Source: Paracoccus sp. S3-43 (lineage in GTDB: Bacteria > Pseudomonadota > Alphaproteobacteria > Rhodobacterales > Rhodobacteraceae). Taken from it: a stretch of 64,000 nucleotides of DNA. Where the stretch lies: positions 1,530,001-1,594,000 of the forward strand of contig NZ_CP119082.1 in the NCBI RefSeq assembly GCF_029027965.1. Direction: 5' to 3'. The translations under genes were made by a program, and so were the position numbers. Shown here piece by piece: positions 53,804 through 62,234 of this stretch. Every line of letters begins with the position of its first letter. The stretch's first letter is position 1. Below the pieces are notes generated by a model, which was given only the letters and a program-made list of their open reading frames with translations, did not search any database and had not been told where the DNA came from.

Positions 53804-54238
53804 TCAGGTTTGCGGAAACAGGAAGGCGAAGGCGATGCGCCGCCGCCAGGGTTGCGTGAGCGGTTCCTCGATCACGCCGAGCCGCTCATAGGCGTGGAGG
53901 AAGGTGCCGGGCCCTGTGAGGATCCCGACATGCTTGGCGATGGCGCGCGGCTTCATGCGGAAGAGCACCAGCCCGCCGGGACCGGCCGCCGCGGGTTCCA
54001 CTTCGATCATCATGCGCCGTGCGCCCTCGGCCAGAACCTCGCGCGGCCCGGTCTCGCCCCAATCCCGGCTGTAGGGCGGGATCGGGAACGGCTCTGGACC
54101 CACGACCTCGCGCCAGACGCCGCGCGCGAGACCAAGGCAGTCGCAGCCAACACCGCGCAGGCTGGCCTGGTCGTGATACGGCGTGCCGAGCCAAGACCGC
54201 CCGATGATGATGACGCGGGTGGGATCAGCGGAGGTCAC
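53804..54238 (-). CDS. NlpC/P60-type tail-associated peptidase (GTA gp14-like)
   Basis: 144 residues. IIIGRSWLGTPYHDQASLRGVGCDCLGLARGVWRE contains the catalytic Cys (GCDCLGL), then GGLVLFRMKPRAIAKHVGILTG holds the His. These enzymes cut peptidoglycan peptides during DNA entry. Gene 3 of the four-gene GTA-like tail tip set (gp12-gp15). Overlaps DUF2163 by ATGA. Confidence 0.88.
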   Translation of the reverse strand: MTSADPTRVIIIGRSWLGTPYHDQASLRGVGCDCLGLARGVWREVVGPEPFPIPPYSRDWGETGPREVLAEGARRMMIEVEPAAAGPGGLVLFRMKPRAIAKHVGILTGPGTFLHAYERLGVIEEPLTQPWRRRIAFAFLFPQT

Positions 54239-55119
54239 AGCACGGACCCTTCGTGGCCGCCATCCTTCGTGGCGTAGCGCAGCACGGCATCCTGGCCGGG
54301 GATGTGTGGGAAGCCTCGGAAGTTGGCGGTGTTGGCGAACTTCGCGCCACAGGTCTCCATCCGTTTGTCGCAGCCCGCACGGATGGTGAAGGCATCATCC
54401 TCGGCGATCGCGCGCACCGGCGCCTCGAGCAGGGTCAGGATCGCCACGCCGTCCGTGACGTCATGGCCCAGCACCTCGGTGCGCCGGCCCGCATTCGCGC
54501 CGCTCGTCCATTCCAGCGTGCCGAAGGTGAACCAGCCGGAGGTGAACCCACCGAGGCCCGAGGCGGTGAAGGCCCGATCGCGCAGGAGATCGATGACGCT
54601 GCCAGTGCCCTTGAAGGCGGGATCCTCCAGATTGACCTCGCAGCGCGCATCTCCGAGCGCGGCGTCGCAGCTCGCCTGGAATGTCCGCCCGACCGTCTGG
54701 CCCAGCACATGGGCGAGCGATCGGACCTCCGCGACGAAGGCCAGCCGGCCGCGCCGGATCTGGCCGATGGCCCCGCGGCGCATCAGCACGCGCTGGCTGG
54801 GGTCGGCCCAGTTCGCCCGCCAGACCTCGACCTCGGCGTTGTCCCAGCGGCCGTCGAGGATGTCGGTCTCTGTGATGCGGTCGGAGGTCAGCACGCCCTC
54901 GGCGTCCTGCGCATCGACCGACAGGTCCGAGCCCGACCGCACCTCGGAGGCCGTCAATCCGCTCTCGGGCTCGAAGTCGGTCCCATCGAAGGCGAGCGTC
55001 CGGTCGTGGTCGGTGAAGCCGAAGGTGACGGCGTCGGCGCGGCTGATGCGCCAGCACCAAGCGAGCGTCGTCGTGCCGTCGTCGAGATGGGCCTGCAGTG
55101 AGGGGTCGAGTATCTTCAT
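54235..55119 (-). CDS. DUF2163 tail protein (GTA gp13-like)
   Basis: 294 residues from ATG 55119. LAWCWRISRADAVTFGFTDHDRTLAFDG and EPESGLTASEVRSGSDLSVDAQDAEGVL are the DUF2163 signature; the C-terminal DAFTIRAGCDKRMETCGAKFANTANFRGFPHIPG holds conserved cysteines reported to bind an iron-sulfur cluster in GTA gp13. Tail hub component. Overlaps DUF2460 and NlpC/P60 genes by 4 bp. Confidence 0.92.
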   Translation of the reverse strand: MKILDPSLQAHLDDGTTTLAWCWRISRADAVTFGFTDHDRTLAFDGTDFEPESGLTASEVRSGSDLSVDAQDAEGVLTSDRITETDILDGRWDNAEVEVWRANWADPSQRVLMRRGAIGQIRRGRLAFVAEVRSLAHVLGQTVGRTFQASCDAALGDARCEVNLEDPAFKGTGSVIDLLRDRAFTASGLGGFTSGWFTFGTLEWTSGANAGRRTEVLGHDVTDGVAILTLLEAPVRAIAEDDAFTIRAGCDKRMETCGAKFANTANFRGFPHIPGQDAVLRYATKDGGHEGSVL

Positions 55120-55742
55120 CGGCGCAGTTCCAGAAGCGGGATGGAGGTGATCGAGCCGAACCGCTCGAGGTCGAGCGTCACGTCGAGCGCATCGGTGTCG
55201 AAACGAACGGGCACGTCGAACGCGAAGCTGGCGGTGATGGCGACGCCCGCGGCTGGGGGCGCAGCGAAGGTGACGAGACCGGTCGTGGTATCGGCCGACC
55301 AGCCCGAGGGCTGCTCGACACCGGCGAGCGCGATGCGCACGCTGCCTGCCACCGGCTTGGTGATCGCACGCGTCCAGGATTGCGCGCCGGAGGCGTAGCG
55401 CTTCAGCAGCTGGAAGGCGGTCGTCGTGCCGTCGCCGGTGCCGATTGGCTGGTCGGTCGGCGTAGGCGTCTGCGAGGGCAGGCAGGACTTGTGGTCGCCC
55501 CAGTCCTTGAAGCGGAAGCCGTGCAGCCGCCCGTTCCGCGCCTCGAAGAAGGCCACGACGGCGGCGAGATCGTCGGCGCGGCGGATGCCATAGGCCACAT
55601 CGTAGCGGCGGCGCGAGTTGGCCCAGCTGGCGTTGCGCTCCTCGTCGCCAGAGGCGAGCTCGACGATCTGGGTGCGCCGCTCCGGTCCGCCGCGCGCACC
55701 GCGGCTGATATCGTCCGGAAACCGGACCTCGTGAAACGCCAT
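55116..55742 (-). CDS. DUF2460 distal tail protein (GTA gp12-like)
   Basis: 208 residues. MAFHEVRFPDDISRGARGGP, ERNASWANSRRRYDVAYGIR and GFRFKDWGDHKS are typical of DUF2460 distal-tail proteins, which form the ring between the tail tube and hub. Coupled to the next gene by ATGA. Confidence 0.93.
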   Translation of the reverse strand: MAFHEVRFPDDISRGARGGPERRTQIVELASGDEERNASWANSRRRYDVAYGIRRADDLAAVVAFFEARNGRLHGFRFKDWGDHKSCLPSQTPTPTDQPIGTGDGTTTAFQLLKRYASGAQSWTRAITKPVAGSVRIALAGVEQPSGWSADTTTGLVTFAAPPAAGVAITASFAFDVPVRFDTDALDVTLDLERFGSITSIPLLELRR

Positions 55743-55751
55743 GACTGCTCC

Positions 55752-58175
55752 TCACATCCCCCTTCGCCCGAGCGAAACTGCCCGGGCGATATCGGCCGCG
55801 ATCTGTGTGCGGGATTGGCGGAAGCTCTCGGCATCCCGCGCGTTGATCGTGACGTGGACCGTAGGCGCGCTTGCCCCGCCGTAGCCCGCGGCTTCGCGGC
55901 GCGAGAGCACGCGCTCGCCGCGCTGCAGGATCGCGGGCACCTCGTCGGGTCTGAGGCCCGCCCAGCCGCCGGAATGCATGCGGGGCGCTCCGGCAAAGGC
56001 GAGTGCCGGGACCATGCGGCCGGAACCCGGTGCGCCCACCACACCGCCCGCATGCAGGACGTCGGCGAAGATCCCGCCCGCACCGCTCAGCGCACCGGAG
56101 AGCGCATTGGCGATGGGACCGAGGATAAATCGCCGCGCCGCGAGCTTCGCCAGATCGGCGATGAGCGAGGTCACGAGGTCGCGGAAGCTCAGCTTGCCGG
56201 TCTTCACGAACTCGCCGACGGCGTTCTCGGCACCCTGAAATGCGCCGACCAGCGCATTGCCGATATCGCCGCCGATCTCGCGCGCCTTGGCGGCATAATC
56301 GGCGAGCGTGGCGCTGACGGCGGCCCAGCCGGTGACGGCCGTTTCCGCCCCCGCAGCCGCCTCCGCCCCGGCCTGCCGACCGGCGGCGCCGGCGCGACCC
56401 GCGGCACCGGTCGCGCCGTCCAGCGCATCGCCCAACTCAAGGGCGCTGCCCGTCGCATCCTCGAGCGCATCCCCGGCTTCGTCACCGGTGCCGGTCACCG
56501 CATCCTTCAGCGCCTGCCAGCTGGCCATCGGCCGCGAGGCCGCGTCAGAGAGTATGCCCGCCGCCTCGCGATAAGCATCGGCACGTCCGCGCGCGGCCTC
56601 GGCCATCGCGCCCAGTCCGGTGTCGGGCGCGGTGACATAGGTTTGGCCCATGGCGGCGGTGAAAGCATCGGCCGCCGCAGTGCCGGCCGCTGTCGCCGCC
56701 CCTTCGAACGGGTTCGCGACCCGCCCCAGCGCCACCGGATCGAGCGTGCCGATCCGCACCCCGCCGTCGCCGACCGCCCAGTCAGGCAGCAGCTCCAGCG
56801 CGGCATTGAGCCCGCGGATGAAGCTGTTGATCCGGCTGACAACGCCGTTCAGCATTGCCTCGACGCCCGAGATCAGGCCGTTCGCGGCCTGGAAGGCGAA
56901 GTCGCCGATGGCGCCGGGCAGGCTGCCCCAGATCGCCACGGCACCGTCATAGGCACCCTGAAACACTGCGATGCTGCGGTCGCCGAAGCTCACCACGCCG
57001 CTGACGGTTTCGTCGAGCAGGGTGAAGATGGTCGCCTTCAGCCCCTCCCAGGCGGCGCCGATGCGGGCCATCACCGCGTCGAGGCGCAGTCCCATGCGGT
57101 TCCATGCCTCGGCCGCGAACTCGGCAACGAGGCGGAAGGCCTCGGCCAAACCGCCCACCTTCTGCACGACATTCATCAGCTGGTAGATCAGTTCGCCCGC
57201 CAGCACGATCAGGGCGCCGATGCCGGTGCGCACGATGGCGCCCCGCAGCACGGTCAATGCGCCGGAAAGCGTCAGCGTGGCGACACGGGCGGCGAGGAAC
57301 GCCGCGACCCAGCGCCCGGCCATGAAGCCGGCGAAGGCGATGCCGATGGCGGCGAGGCGTTCCATGTTGTCGGCCACCGCGATCAGCGCCGTGGCCACCA
57401 GCGACGAGGCCCCGAACACCTGATCCCACGTCCCGACAAGCTGCATCGCGGCATTGCCGATCAGCGTGAAGGCGTCGCCGATGGTGGCGGGCATGCCGTC
57501 GGCTTCCTCGCGCAGCCGCTCGAGATTGCCGATCAGCGCCGTCTGGATCACCGCGCCGGTGATGCGGCCCTCGGCGCCCGCCTGCCGCAACCCAGTGACG
57601 GTGGTGCCGAGGTCCGCTGCGAGGAGCTGCGCGACGCGCCCGCCCTGCGCGATCACGGTGTTGAGGTTGTCGCCCGAGAGCTTTCCCAGTGCCATGGCGC
57701 GGGCCAGCGCGGTCTGCACCGAGACGGCACGCTCGCCCTTGGCGCCCGAGACCACCATGGCGTTGTTCAGCGCCTCGGTGAAATCGAGGCTCTCGCGGGT
57801 GGAAAGGCCGAGTTCGCGCAGTGCGGTGGCGTTGGCCAGCCAGGACTCGGTCGTCTGCTCGATCCCGGAATAGGTCCGCCGCGCCATGGCGGCGAGGCGC
57901 TCCATCACCGCCGCACCACGCTCCTGCGACCCGGTGGCGAGATCGACACGCGAGCGCAGATCGGTCCAGCTGTCGGCATAGGCCACGATCTGCCGAACCG
58001 ACAGTGCCCCGGCGACGATGCCGGCAAGGCGGCGCAGCACCGCGCCGGTGACATCAGCCTGCCGCTCGATGCGCCTGAAGCTTGCCTCGCCGGCGTCGCC
58101 GATCCCCTGGAACTCGGCCTTCACCTGGCGCCCGCCCTCGGCGACGAGGCGGACGGAGACCTTCTTCTGGGGCAT
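55752..58175 (-). CDS. tail tape measure protein
   Basis: 807 residues. The N-terminal SVRLVAEGGRQVKAEFQGIGDAGEASFRRIERQ is the tape-measure start, followed by a DUF-like TMP domain (LSVRQIVAYADSWTDLRSRVDLATGSQE, ALNNAMVVSGAKGERAVSVQTALARAMALGKLSGDNLNTVIAQGG). Central hydrophobic helices (NMERLAAIGIAFAGFMAGRWVAAFLAARVATL, GIGALIVLAGELIYQL) and Ala/Gly-rich repeats precede a C-terminal region HAGGVVGAPGSGRMVPALAF, RMHSGGWAGLRPDEVPAILQRGERVLSRRE. It sets tail length, is chaperoned by the G/GT proteins, and inserts during DNA injection. Confidence 0.92.
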   Translation of the reverse strand: MPQKKVSVRLVAEGGRQVKAEFQGIGDAGEASFRRIERQADVTGAVLRRLAGIVAGALSVRQIVAYADSWTDLRSRVDLATGSQERGAAVMERLAAMARRTYSGIEQTTESWLANATALRELGLSTRESLDFTEALNNAMVVSGAKGERAVSVQTALARAMALGKLSGDNLNTVIAQGGRVAQLLAADLGTTVTGLRQAGAEGRITGAVIQTALIGNLERLREEADGMPATIGDAFTLIGNAAMQLVGTWDQVFGASSLVATALIAVADNMERLAAIGIAFAGFMAGRWVAAFLAARVATLTLSGALTVLRGAIVRTGIGALIVLAGELIYQLMNVVQKVGGLAEAFRLVAEFAAEAWNRMGLRLDAVMARIGAAWEGLKATIFTLLDETVSGVVSFGDRSIAVFQGAYDGAVAIWGSLPGAIGDFAFQAANGLISGVEAMLNGVVSRINSFIRGLNAALELLPDWAVGDGGVRIGTLDPVALGRVANPFEGAATAAGTAAADAFTAAMGQTYVTAPDTGLGAMAEAARGRADAYREAAGILSDAASRPMASWQALKDAVTGTGDEAGDALEDATGSALELGDALDGATGAAGRAGAAGRQAGAEAAAGAETAVTGWAAVSATLADYAAKAREIGGDIGNALVGAFQGAENAVGEFVKTGKLSFRDLVTSLIADLAKLAARRFILGPIANALSGALSGAGGIFADVLHAGGVVGAPGSGRMVPALAFAGAPRMHSGGWAGLRPDEVPAILQRGERVLSRREAAGYGGASAPTVHVTINARDAESFRQSRTQIAADIARAVSLGRRGM

Positions 58176-58219
58176 GGATCAGTGTTCCTGACGAAGGGAT
58201 CGAGGCTTGTGGGCCCGGT

Positions 58220-58935
58220 TCATCGCTCCGGCCCCGGCGAGGACCGGTCGCCTGACGCCATCTGTTCGTTGAGCTTGCGGACCATCACGGCCTCGATCTC
58301 GGGCAGGCATTCGGCAGCGATCAGCGGATCCATCCCGAGCGCCCGCGCCATGGCGATCGCCGCCGTCATGTCCCAGCCAAGCACCGTGGCGCCGCCCATG
58401 CCGCTCGCGAGGCGAAGCTGTCCGGTCAGGCGCTGCGCCAGATCCCAGACCTGCCAGCCCTCAAACGTCAGGGGCCGGTTCAGCCGCGCCGGGCAGTCCG
58501 GGCACGCTTGTTCGCGGCCCTCGCAGGGCTCGCAGGCTTTGCAGTAGGCGTCGCCCCCGCCAAAGTGCCAGTCGGCGAGAGCGTGGAGGCGTTTTTTTCC
58601 GCTTCCAGCATCAGATGCGGCGCGAGGCAGTGGGCCTGGAAGGCTTCGAACACCGGCCAGATGTCCAGAAGGGCGTCGATGCCTTCCGGCGTGATGGGAA
58701 CGGGCCTGCCGTCGGCATCGCCGACGCCCTCCCAGCCGGTGACCACGCGGCGGGCGACGGCCTTGGCCATTGCCAGCGCCATGTCCTCCTGCCGGGCCCC
58801 TTCGGGTAGCGCCTCGATGGCCGGGTCGTTGCGCGCGGCGACCATGATCGCGGTGGTGACGGGCAGGACGTGCAGACGCAGGCCGGCCCCAAGATCGAGC
58901 CATTTTGGGTCGCCGGAAAGCTCGAGACGGATCAT
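58220..58935 (-). CDS. tail assembly chaperone GT (made by -1 frameshift)
   Basis: Joined product: frame of the shorter protein from ATG 58935 to the slippery site (58592-58598), then -1 frame, KKRLHALADWHFGGGDAYCKACEPCEGREQACPDCP to PGPER, stop at 58220. The extension has a Cys-rich section (CKACEPCEG, CPDCPA) and a helical end (TGQLRLASGMGG, GWDMTAAIAMARALGMDPLIAAECLPEIEAV), with no start of its own that fits. The layout (short protein, 3' frame without start, slippery heptamer, next to the tape-measure gene) is that of lambda G/GT. Confidence 0.75.
58480..58935 (-). CDS. tail assembly chaperone G (unshifted product)
   Basis: 151 residues from ATG 58935: MIRLELSGDPKWLDLGAGLRLHVLPVTTAIMVAARND and a helical region ending AANKRARTARRG. 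It lies between tail tube and tape-measure genes, the place of the chaperone in siphophages. The reading frame passes GAA AAA AAC (58592-58598 region) where -1 slippage yields the longer GT form. Confidence 0.8.
   Translation of the reverse strand: MIRLELSGDPKWLDLGAGLRLHVLPVTTAIMVAARNDPAIEALPEGARQEDMALAMAKAVARRVVTGWEGVGDADGRPVPITPEGIDALLDIWPVFEAFQAHCLAPHLMLEAEKNASTLSPTGTLAGATPTAKPASPARAANKRARTARRG
58592..58598 (-). promoter_or_regulatory. -1 programmed frameshift slippery site
   Basis: On the minus strand the run of seven A followed by C reads, in frame, GAA AAA AAC, i.e. the heptamer A AAA AAC of the X XXY YYZ type. Slipping back one base joins the G frame to the T-like frame. Confidence 0.75.
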
Positions 58936-58937
58936 GG

Positions 58938-59882
58938 TCAGTATTCCTCGATGTCGTTGACGAGAGTGACGGTGCACATCCGCCCGAGCGTGGCGTCGCG
59001 GGCGGCCTGCCAGTCGAAGCTGGCCTGAATGCCCTGCGGCCCGCCGATCTCGATGCGCGGGCGGGGCAGATATACGGCGTGGACGGCGAGGGTCAGGCTT
59101 TCGCCGGAGACGAGCGTGTAGGAAAATTCCAGTTCACAGGGCGTGCCGCTGATCGCCTGCGTCACCAGCGTGCTGTCGGCGAAGCGCACCTCTGTCCGGC
59201 CGGTCAGCGCGGCAATCGAGGGATCGGCGCCGTCGATCATGCCGTCGGCGCGGATGGTCTCGATCCGGTCGAGATTGTTGGCATAGGTGATCTCGGTCGA
59301 GATCACGTTGCCCAAGGCGGTGCCGTTGCGTTTGATCGCGCCGTTGAAATGCCCGAAACGGATCAGGTCCAGTTCGGCCGGTGTGCCGGCGCTGCTGGTC
59401 GTGGCAACCGTCTCGCCCTGCGCCACCAGTAGCGCGGTCGCGGTCAGCAGGCCCGAGCGCTGCATCTGCCAGCTGAGCTGGTCCAGCACCACACCGGAAT
59501 ACATGGCGTAGCGCGGCACCTCGGGCATTCCAGTCTCGATGGAGAGGCTCGGCAGCGTCCAGGCGCCGGACTGGAAGGTATGGGTGAACGGGCCCGGCGC
59601 GCTTCCCGTCGTGGTCGGCGCGCCGAACGCCGCCTTCAGCCAGAAGCCGAACGCTTCTGCGTCGAGCGGCACCACGACGTCGCCATCGGCTGTCACCGCA
59701 TCCTTGACCGGCGCCAGCGGATCGCGGCCGTAGCCCAGAAGCTCCGAGTTCAGCAGCGGCTGTTCTGCTCCAAGCGAGGTGCTGGCGAACGGCATCCGAG
59801 TGAAACCGCCGGCTGGCCGCGTTCCATAGGTCGTCTCGAACGCGAGCGCCATCCGCGCCCGCGCCCCTTGGGCACGTGCCAT
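58938..59882 (-). CDS. major tail tube protein
   Basis: 314 residues. MALAFETTYGTRPAGGFTRMPFASTSLG at the start; SGSAPGPFTHTFQSGAWTLPSLSIETG and YAMYSGVVLDQLSWQM in the middle; NRDRIETIR-like LDRIETIRADGMIDGADPSIAALTGRTEVRFADS near the end. The beta-rich phage tail tube fold of HK97/GTA type. 2 bp before the chaperone gene. Confidence 0.88.
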   Translation of the reverse strand: MARAQGARARMALAFETTYGTRPAGGFTRMPFASTSLGAEQPLLNSELLGYGRDPLAPVKDAVTADGDVVVPLDAEAFGFWLKAAFGAPTTTGSAPGPFTHTFQSGAWTLPSLSIETGMPEVPRYAMYSGVVLDQLSWQMQRSGLLTATALLVAQGETVATTSSAGTPAELDLIRFGHFNGAIKRNGTALGNVISTEITYANNLDRIETIRADGMIDGADPSIAALTGRTEVRFADSTLVTQAISGTPCELEFSYTLVSGESLTLAVHAVYLPRPRIEIGGPQGIQASFDWQAARDATLGRMCTVTLVNDIEEY

Positions 59883-59905
59883 GTCGGTCTCCTTGTCGAA
59901 GTGGA

Positions 59906-60322
59906 TCAGCCGAGCGGGTCGGCTGTGGAATAATGCAGGACGACCGGGATCACGGCCGCCTTCAGGCTGGCCGCCCCGGCGACGGGCAGATCGACCGGCT
60001 GCGGTGCCTCAGCCTCGACCCAGTCGCAAAGCCCGCCCAGCGTGCGGTCGGCGGCAAGCGCCGCGCCGATGCCGGCGCAGAGCGTGTCGAAGGCCGTGTC
60101 CCGGGCCGCGCCCTGCACGACCGCCTCGATCTCGGCGCGGTGCTGGTAGTGATAGCGGAGCGGCGACAGCGTGACCTCCGGCTCCCCCGGCTCCCCGTCG
60201 CGCAGGATCAGGAGACCTGCGGCCGGCACGCGTTCGGGCAGCACCTCGCCGCGCAGGGCGGTGGCGGACAGCGCCGAGAGCCGCGCGTGCAGCGCGGCAA
60301 CGATGGTTTCGCGGGGGGACAT
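59906..60322 (-). CDS. tail terminator/completion-type protein
   Basis: 138 residues from ATG 60322 (ATG 60334 also in frame). SPRETIVAALHARLSALSATALRGEVLPERVPAAGLLILRDGEPGEPEVTLSPLRYHYQHRAEIEAVVQG is typical of phage tail-completion proteins placed just before the tube gene. Its 5' end lies next to the inserted RES gene on the other strand, which separates it from the head-side operon. Confidence 0.65.
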   Translation of the reverse strand: MSPRETIVAALHARLSALSATALRGEVLPERVPAAGLLILRDGEPGEPEVTLSPLRYHYQHRAEIEAVVQGAARDTAFDTLCAGIGAALAADRTLGGLCDWVEAEAPQPVDLPVAGAASLKAAVIPVVLHYSTADPLG

Positions 60323-60342
60323 GGGATAAATCATCGGCTAAT

Positions 60343-61263
60343 TTGACTGACGAAACGCTCGGACAGCGAGGTCTTAGGCGTGCTCAACTCGATTTAGGGA
60401 AGCGCTGCTTGGCACCGAGCAACCAAGAGGTCGATGAGCTGCGGCGCCGATTTGGCGCGAACGTTCCGATTATTAACCGTATCCCGAGTGCCGAAGAGGT
60501 AGTCGAAAGAGAGTCGTGGCTTGAGAGGATTGCTGGCACAGTGGGGCTCGAAAAGTGGATGTGGAAATCGCGTCGCGGCCTTCTGATCGCAATCATTGTT
60601 GTGCCTCCGGGCATAAGCGGGCTCATTGATTTTTGGTCACCACCAATTAGAGCCGGTATTGAATATGCACGGCCGTACATTGGTGTGATTGAGAACACTG
60701 CCATTGCGCTCGGCCAGAGGATGGTTGTATTTCTTCCAGAGCGAGGTCCCGAAAGGCTTGACCCAATCTACCCACATGCGATTCTAGCCCCAGCCGTTGG
60801 ACAGATGATTACTGTCGCAGCAGGCATCACGAACATTGACGTCAGGGTCTATCGTCTTGCGCACCCCCGATACGATCCTTTAGATGGTCTTGGGCCTTCT
60901 CGCTTCGGTGGTAGATGGAACTCTCCCGGTCCACGCCTTCTCTACACATCGGACAGCATTCTCACGGCCATCGAAGAGCTTCGTCCGCATTTACCACTCA
61001 ACTCTCTTAAAAACTTTGTTCTTCATGAAATTAGGGTCTCAGCGCTTGCAGAGATCCTTCCGAGGGATCGTTCGAAAATCCTGATTGATGATTCTTATGA
61101 GGCTTCAAGACAAGTAGGAGACGACTGGATTAGGCGTGGTCAGTCGGATGTCTTGGTCGCGCCGAGCAGTGTCGATCCATTCGGCCATACGGTCGTTATC
61201 AACTTGGCGCACGCTGAGCGGATGGACATCAAGCTTGCCAGGAGCACCCCCATCAGTCTGTAA
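60343..61263 (+). CDS. RES-domain protein with a membrane segment (phage cargo)
   Basis: 306 residues if read from TTG 60343; no earlier ATG fits and the start is uncertain. The N-terminal 75 residues are helical; one membrane segment GLLIAIIVVPPGISGLI lies at about 79-95. The C-terminal RES domain (about 165-295) shows VYRLAHPRYDPLDGLGPSRFGGRWNSPG, LLYTSDSILTAIEELRPHL, DDWIRRGQSDVLVAPSSVD. The Arg191, Tyr201, Glu212 spacing matches the core reported for RES toxins, which destroy NAD+. No Xre-type antitoxin gene is adjacent. The gene has lower GC and runs opposite to the surrounding tail genes, as cargo genes in phages do. Possible roles: superinfection exclusion or abortive defence; both are inference. 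Confidence 0.8.
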   Translation: MTDETLGQRGLRRAQLDLGKRCLAPSNQEVDELRRRFGANVPIINRIPSAEEVVERESWLERIAGTVGLEKWMWKSRRGLLIAIIVVPPGISGLIDFWSPPIRAGIEYARPYIGVIENTAIALGQRMVVFLPERGPERLDPIYPHAILAPAVGQMITVAAGITNIDVRVYRLAHPRYDPLDGLGPSRFGGRWNSPGPRLLYTSDSILTAIEELRPHLPLNSLKNFVLHEIRVSALAEILPRDRSKILIDDSYEASRQVGDDWIRRGQSDVLVAPSSVDPFGHTVVINLAHAERMDIKLARSTPISL

Positions 61264-61290
61264 GGGTGATGGGGACTTGGCCAGCCAAGT

Positions 61291-61926
61291 TCATTCCGGA
61301 AACCCGCCCCCAGCCCAATTCGTCACGATCAGCCCCGGCACGGCATCTCGCGCCCGCTCCGCATCCCGCGCGAGGTCCAGCCGCTTCTTCAGCCTGACCT
61401 GCGGGACCAGCAGGAAGATCGGCACGGTGGTGAGCCCCCGGCCGGTCTTCGAGCGCGACGCCACTGCGCGCCCTTTCGTGTTCAGCCGCCCCTCGGCCAC
61501 GAGCAGGCTCGGTCCGGTGCGCCGATAGACGAAGCGCAGGCGCAGGCCGGTGCGACGCTCCCATTCGCCGGGGGTGATCCGGCCACCCCGGAGGGACTTG
61601 CCGGCTGCGGCTGTGGGGATCGCCAGCCAAAACCCGTCCTTGGAGCGGATCAGCGGGCCGGTGTCGTGAGCGCCGACGATGACCGGAGCCTTCGACCAGA
61701 CCAGCGCGGCGGCGTTCAGGCTGTCCCGGCCTTTCGGGAACTGCTCCGAGCGGATGGTGCGGGCGAGCCGCGCCCCGAGACCCGCGCCGGTGATCTGCGC
61801 GCGCCAGGCGGTCTTGAGGCCGCTCCCGGCGTCGCGCATCGCCGTGGTGACGGCTTTCTCGCCGGCACGGGTCTCAGTCTCCATGATCCGGGCGATGTCG
61901 CCGATGATGTTGACGCCGAGCTTCAT
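61291..61926 (-). CDS. DUF6441/HK97-gp10-like tail protein
   Basis: 211 residues from ATG 61926. MKLGVNIIGDIARIMETETRAGEKAVTTAMRDAGSGLKTAWRAQI and LARTIRSEQFPKGRDSLNAAALVWSKAPVIVGAHD; the C-terminal half is rich in beta strands (FVYRRTGPSLLVAEG). The set of residues resembles the head-tail connector/gp10 group. Its start overlaps the stop of the 61923 gene by 4 bp. Confidence 0.7.
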   Translation of the reverse strand: MKLGVNIIGDIARIMETETRAGEKAVTTAMRDAGSGLKTAWRAQITGAGLGARLARTIRSEQFPKGRDSLNAAALVWSKAPVIVGAHDTGPLIRSKDGFWLAIPTAAAGKSLRGGRITPGEWERRTGLRLRFVYRRTGPSLLVAEGRLNTKGRAVASRSKTGRGLTTVPIFLLVPQVRLKKRLDLARDAERARDAVPGLIVTNWAGGGFPE

Positions 61927-62234
61927 GCAGGCCTCAGATCGACGGTCCAGACGAGCCGTTCGCGGTCGCGGACCGGCTCGCCCTCGATGAGGAAGGCCTC
62001 GTGGCAAATCTCGACGCGGTCACCGGGGCGTGGGTCCGCCACCTCGACGACGCGCAGGTCGATCCGGGTGGTCTCGGACCAGAGCCTCGCATCGCCGAGG
62101 TCGGTGACGGCATCGGCCCGCCGGGCGACGACGCGCACCAGCAGGGGCGCGCCGCCGTCGGCGATATAGACCGCATCCCGGCCGATGTTCGGGTCGGCGA
62201 AGAACGTGTCGACAGCAGCGGCAAAGGCGGACAT
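61923..62234 (-). CDS. head-tail joining protein
   Basis: 103 residues from ATG 62234. FAAAVDTFFADPNIGRDAVYIADGGAPLLVRVVARRADAV and DPRPGDRVEICHEAFLIEGEPVRDRERLVWTVDLR. This small beta-rich protein closes the head side in lambda-like and related siphophages. The start shares a base with the capsid gene stop. Confidence 0.7.
   Translation of the reverse strand: MSAFAAAVDTFFADPNIGRDAVYIADGGAPLLVRVVARRADAVTDLGDARLWSETTRIDLRVVEVADPRPGDRVEICHEAFLIEGEPVRDRERLVWTVDLRPA

Noticed and set aside
55098-58547. Open frame of 1149 codons on the plus strand opposite the tail genes
   Set aside because: The product is Arg/Gly/His-rich without domains, and it lies fully antisense to tail hub, tape measure and chaperone genes with clear family motifs. 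Long antisense frames are common in high-GC DNA.
58592-58598. A7 run considered as a sequence error
   Set aside because: The perfect heptamer, the position next to the tape-measure gene and the missing start of the second frame support programmed slippage better.
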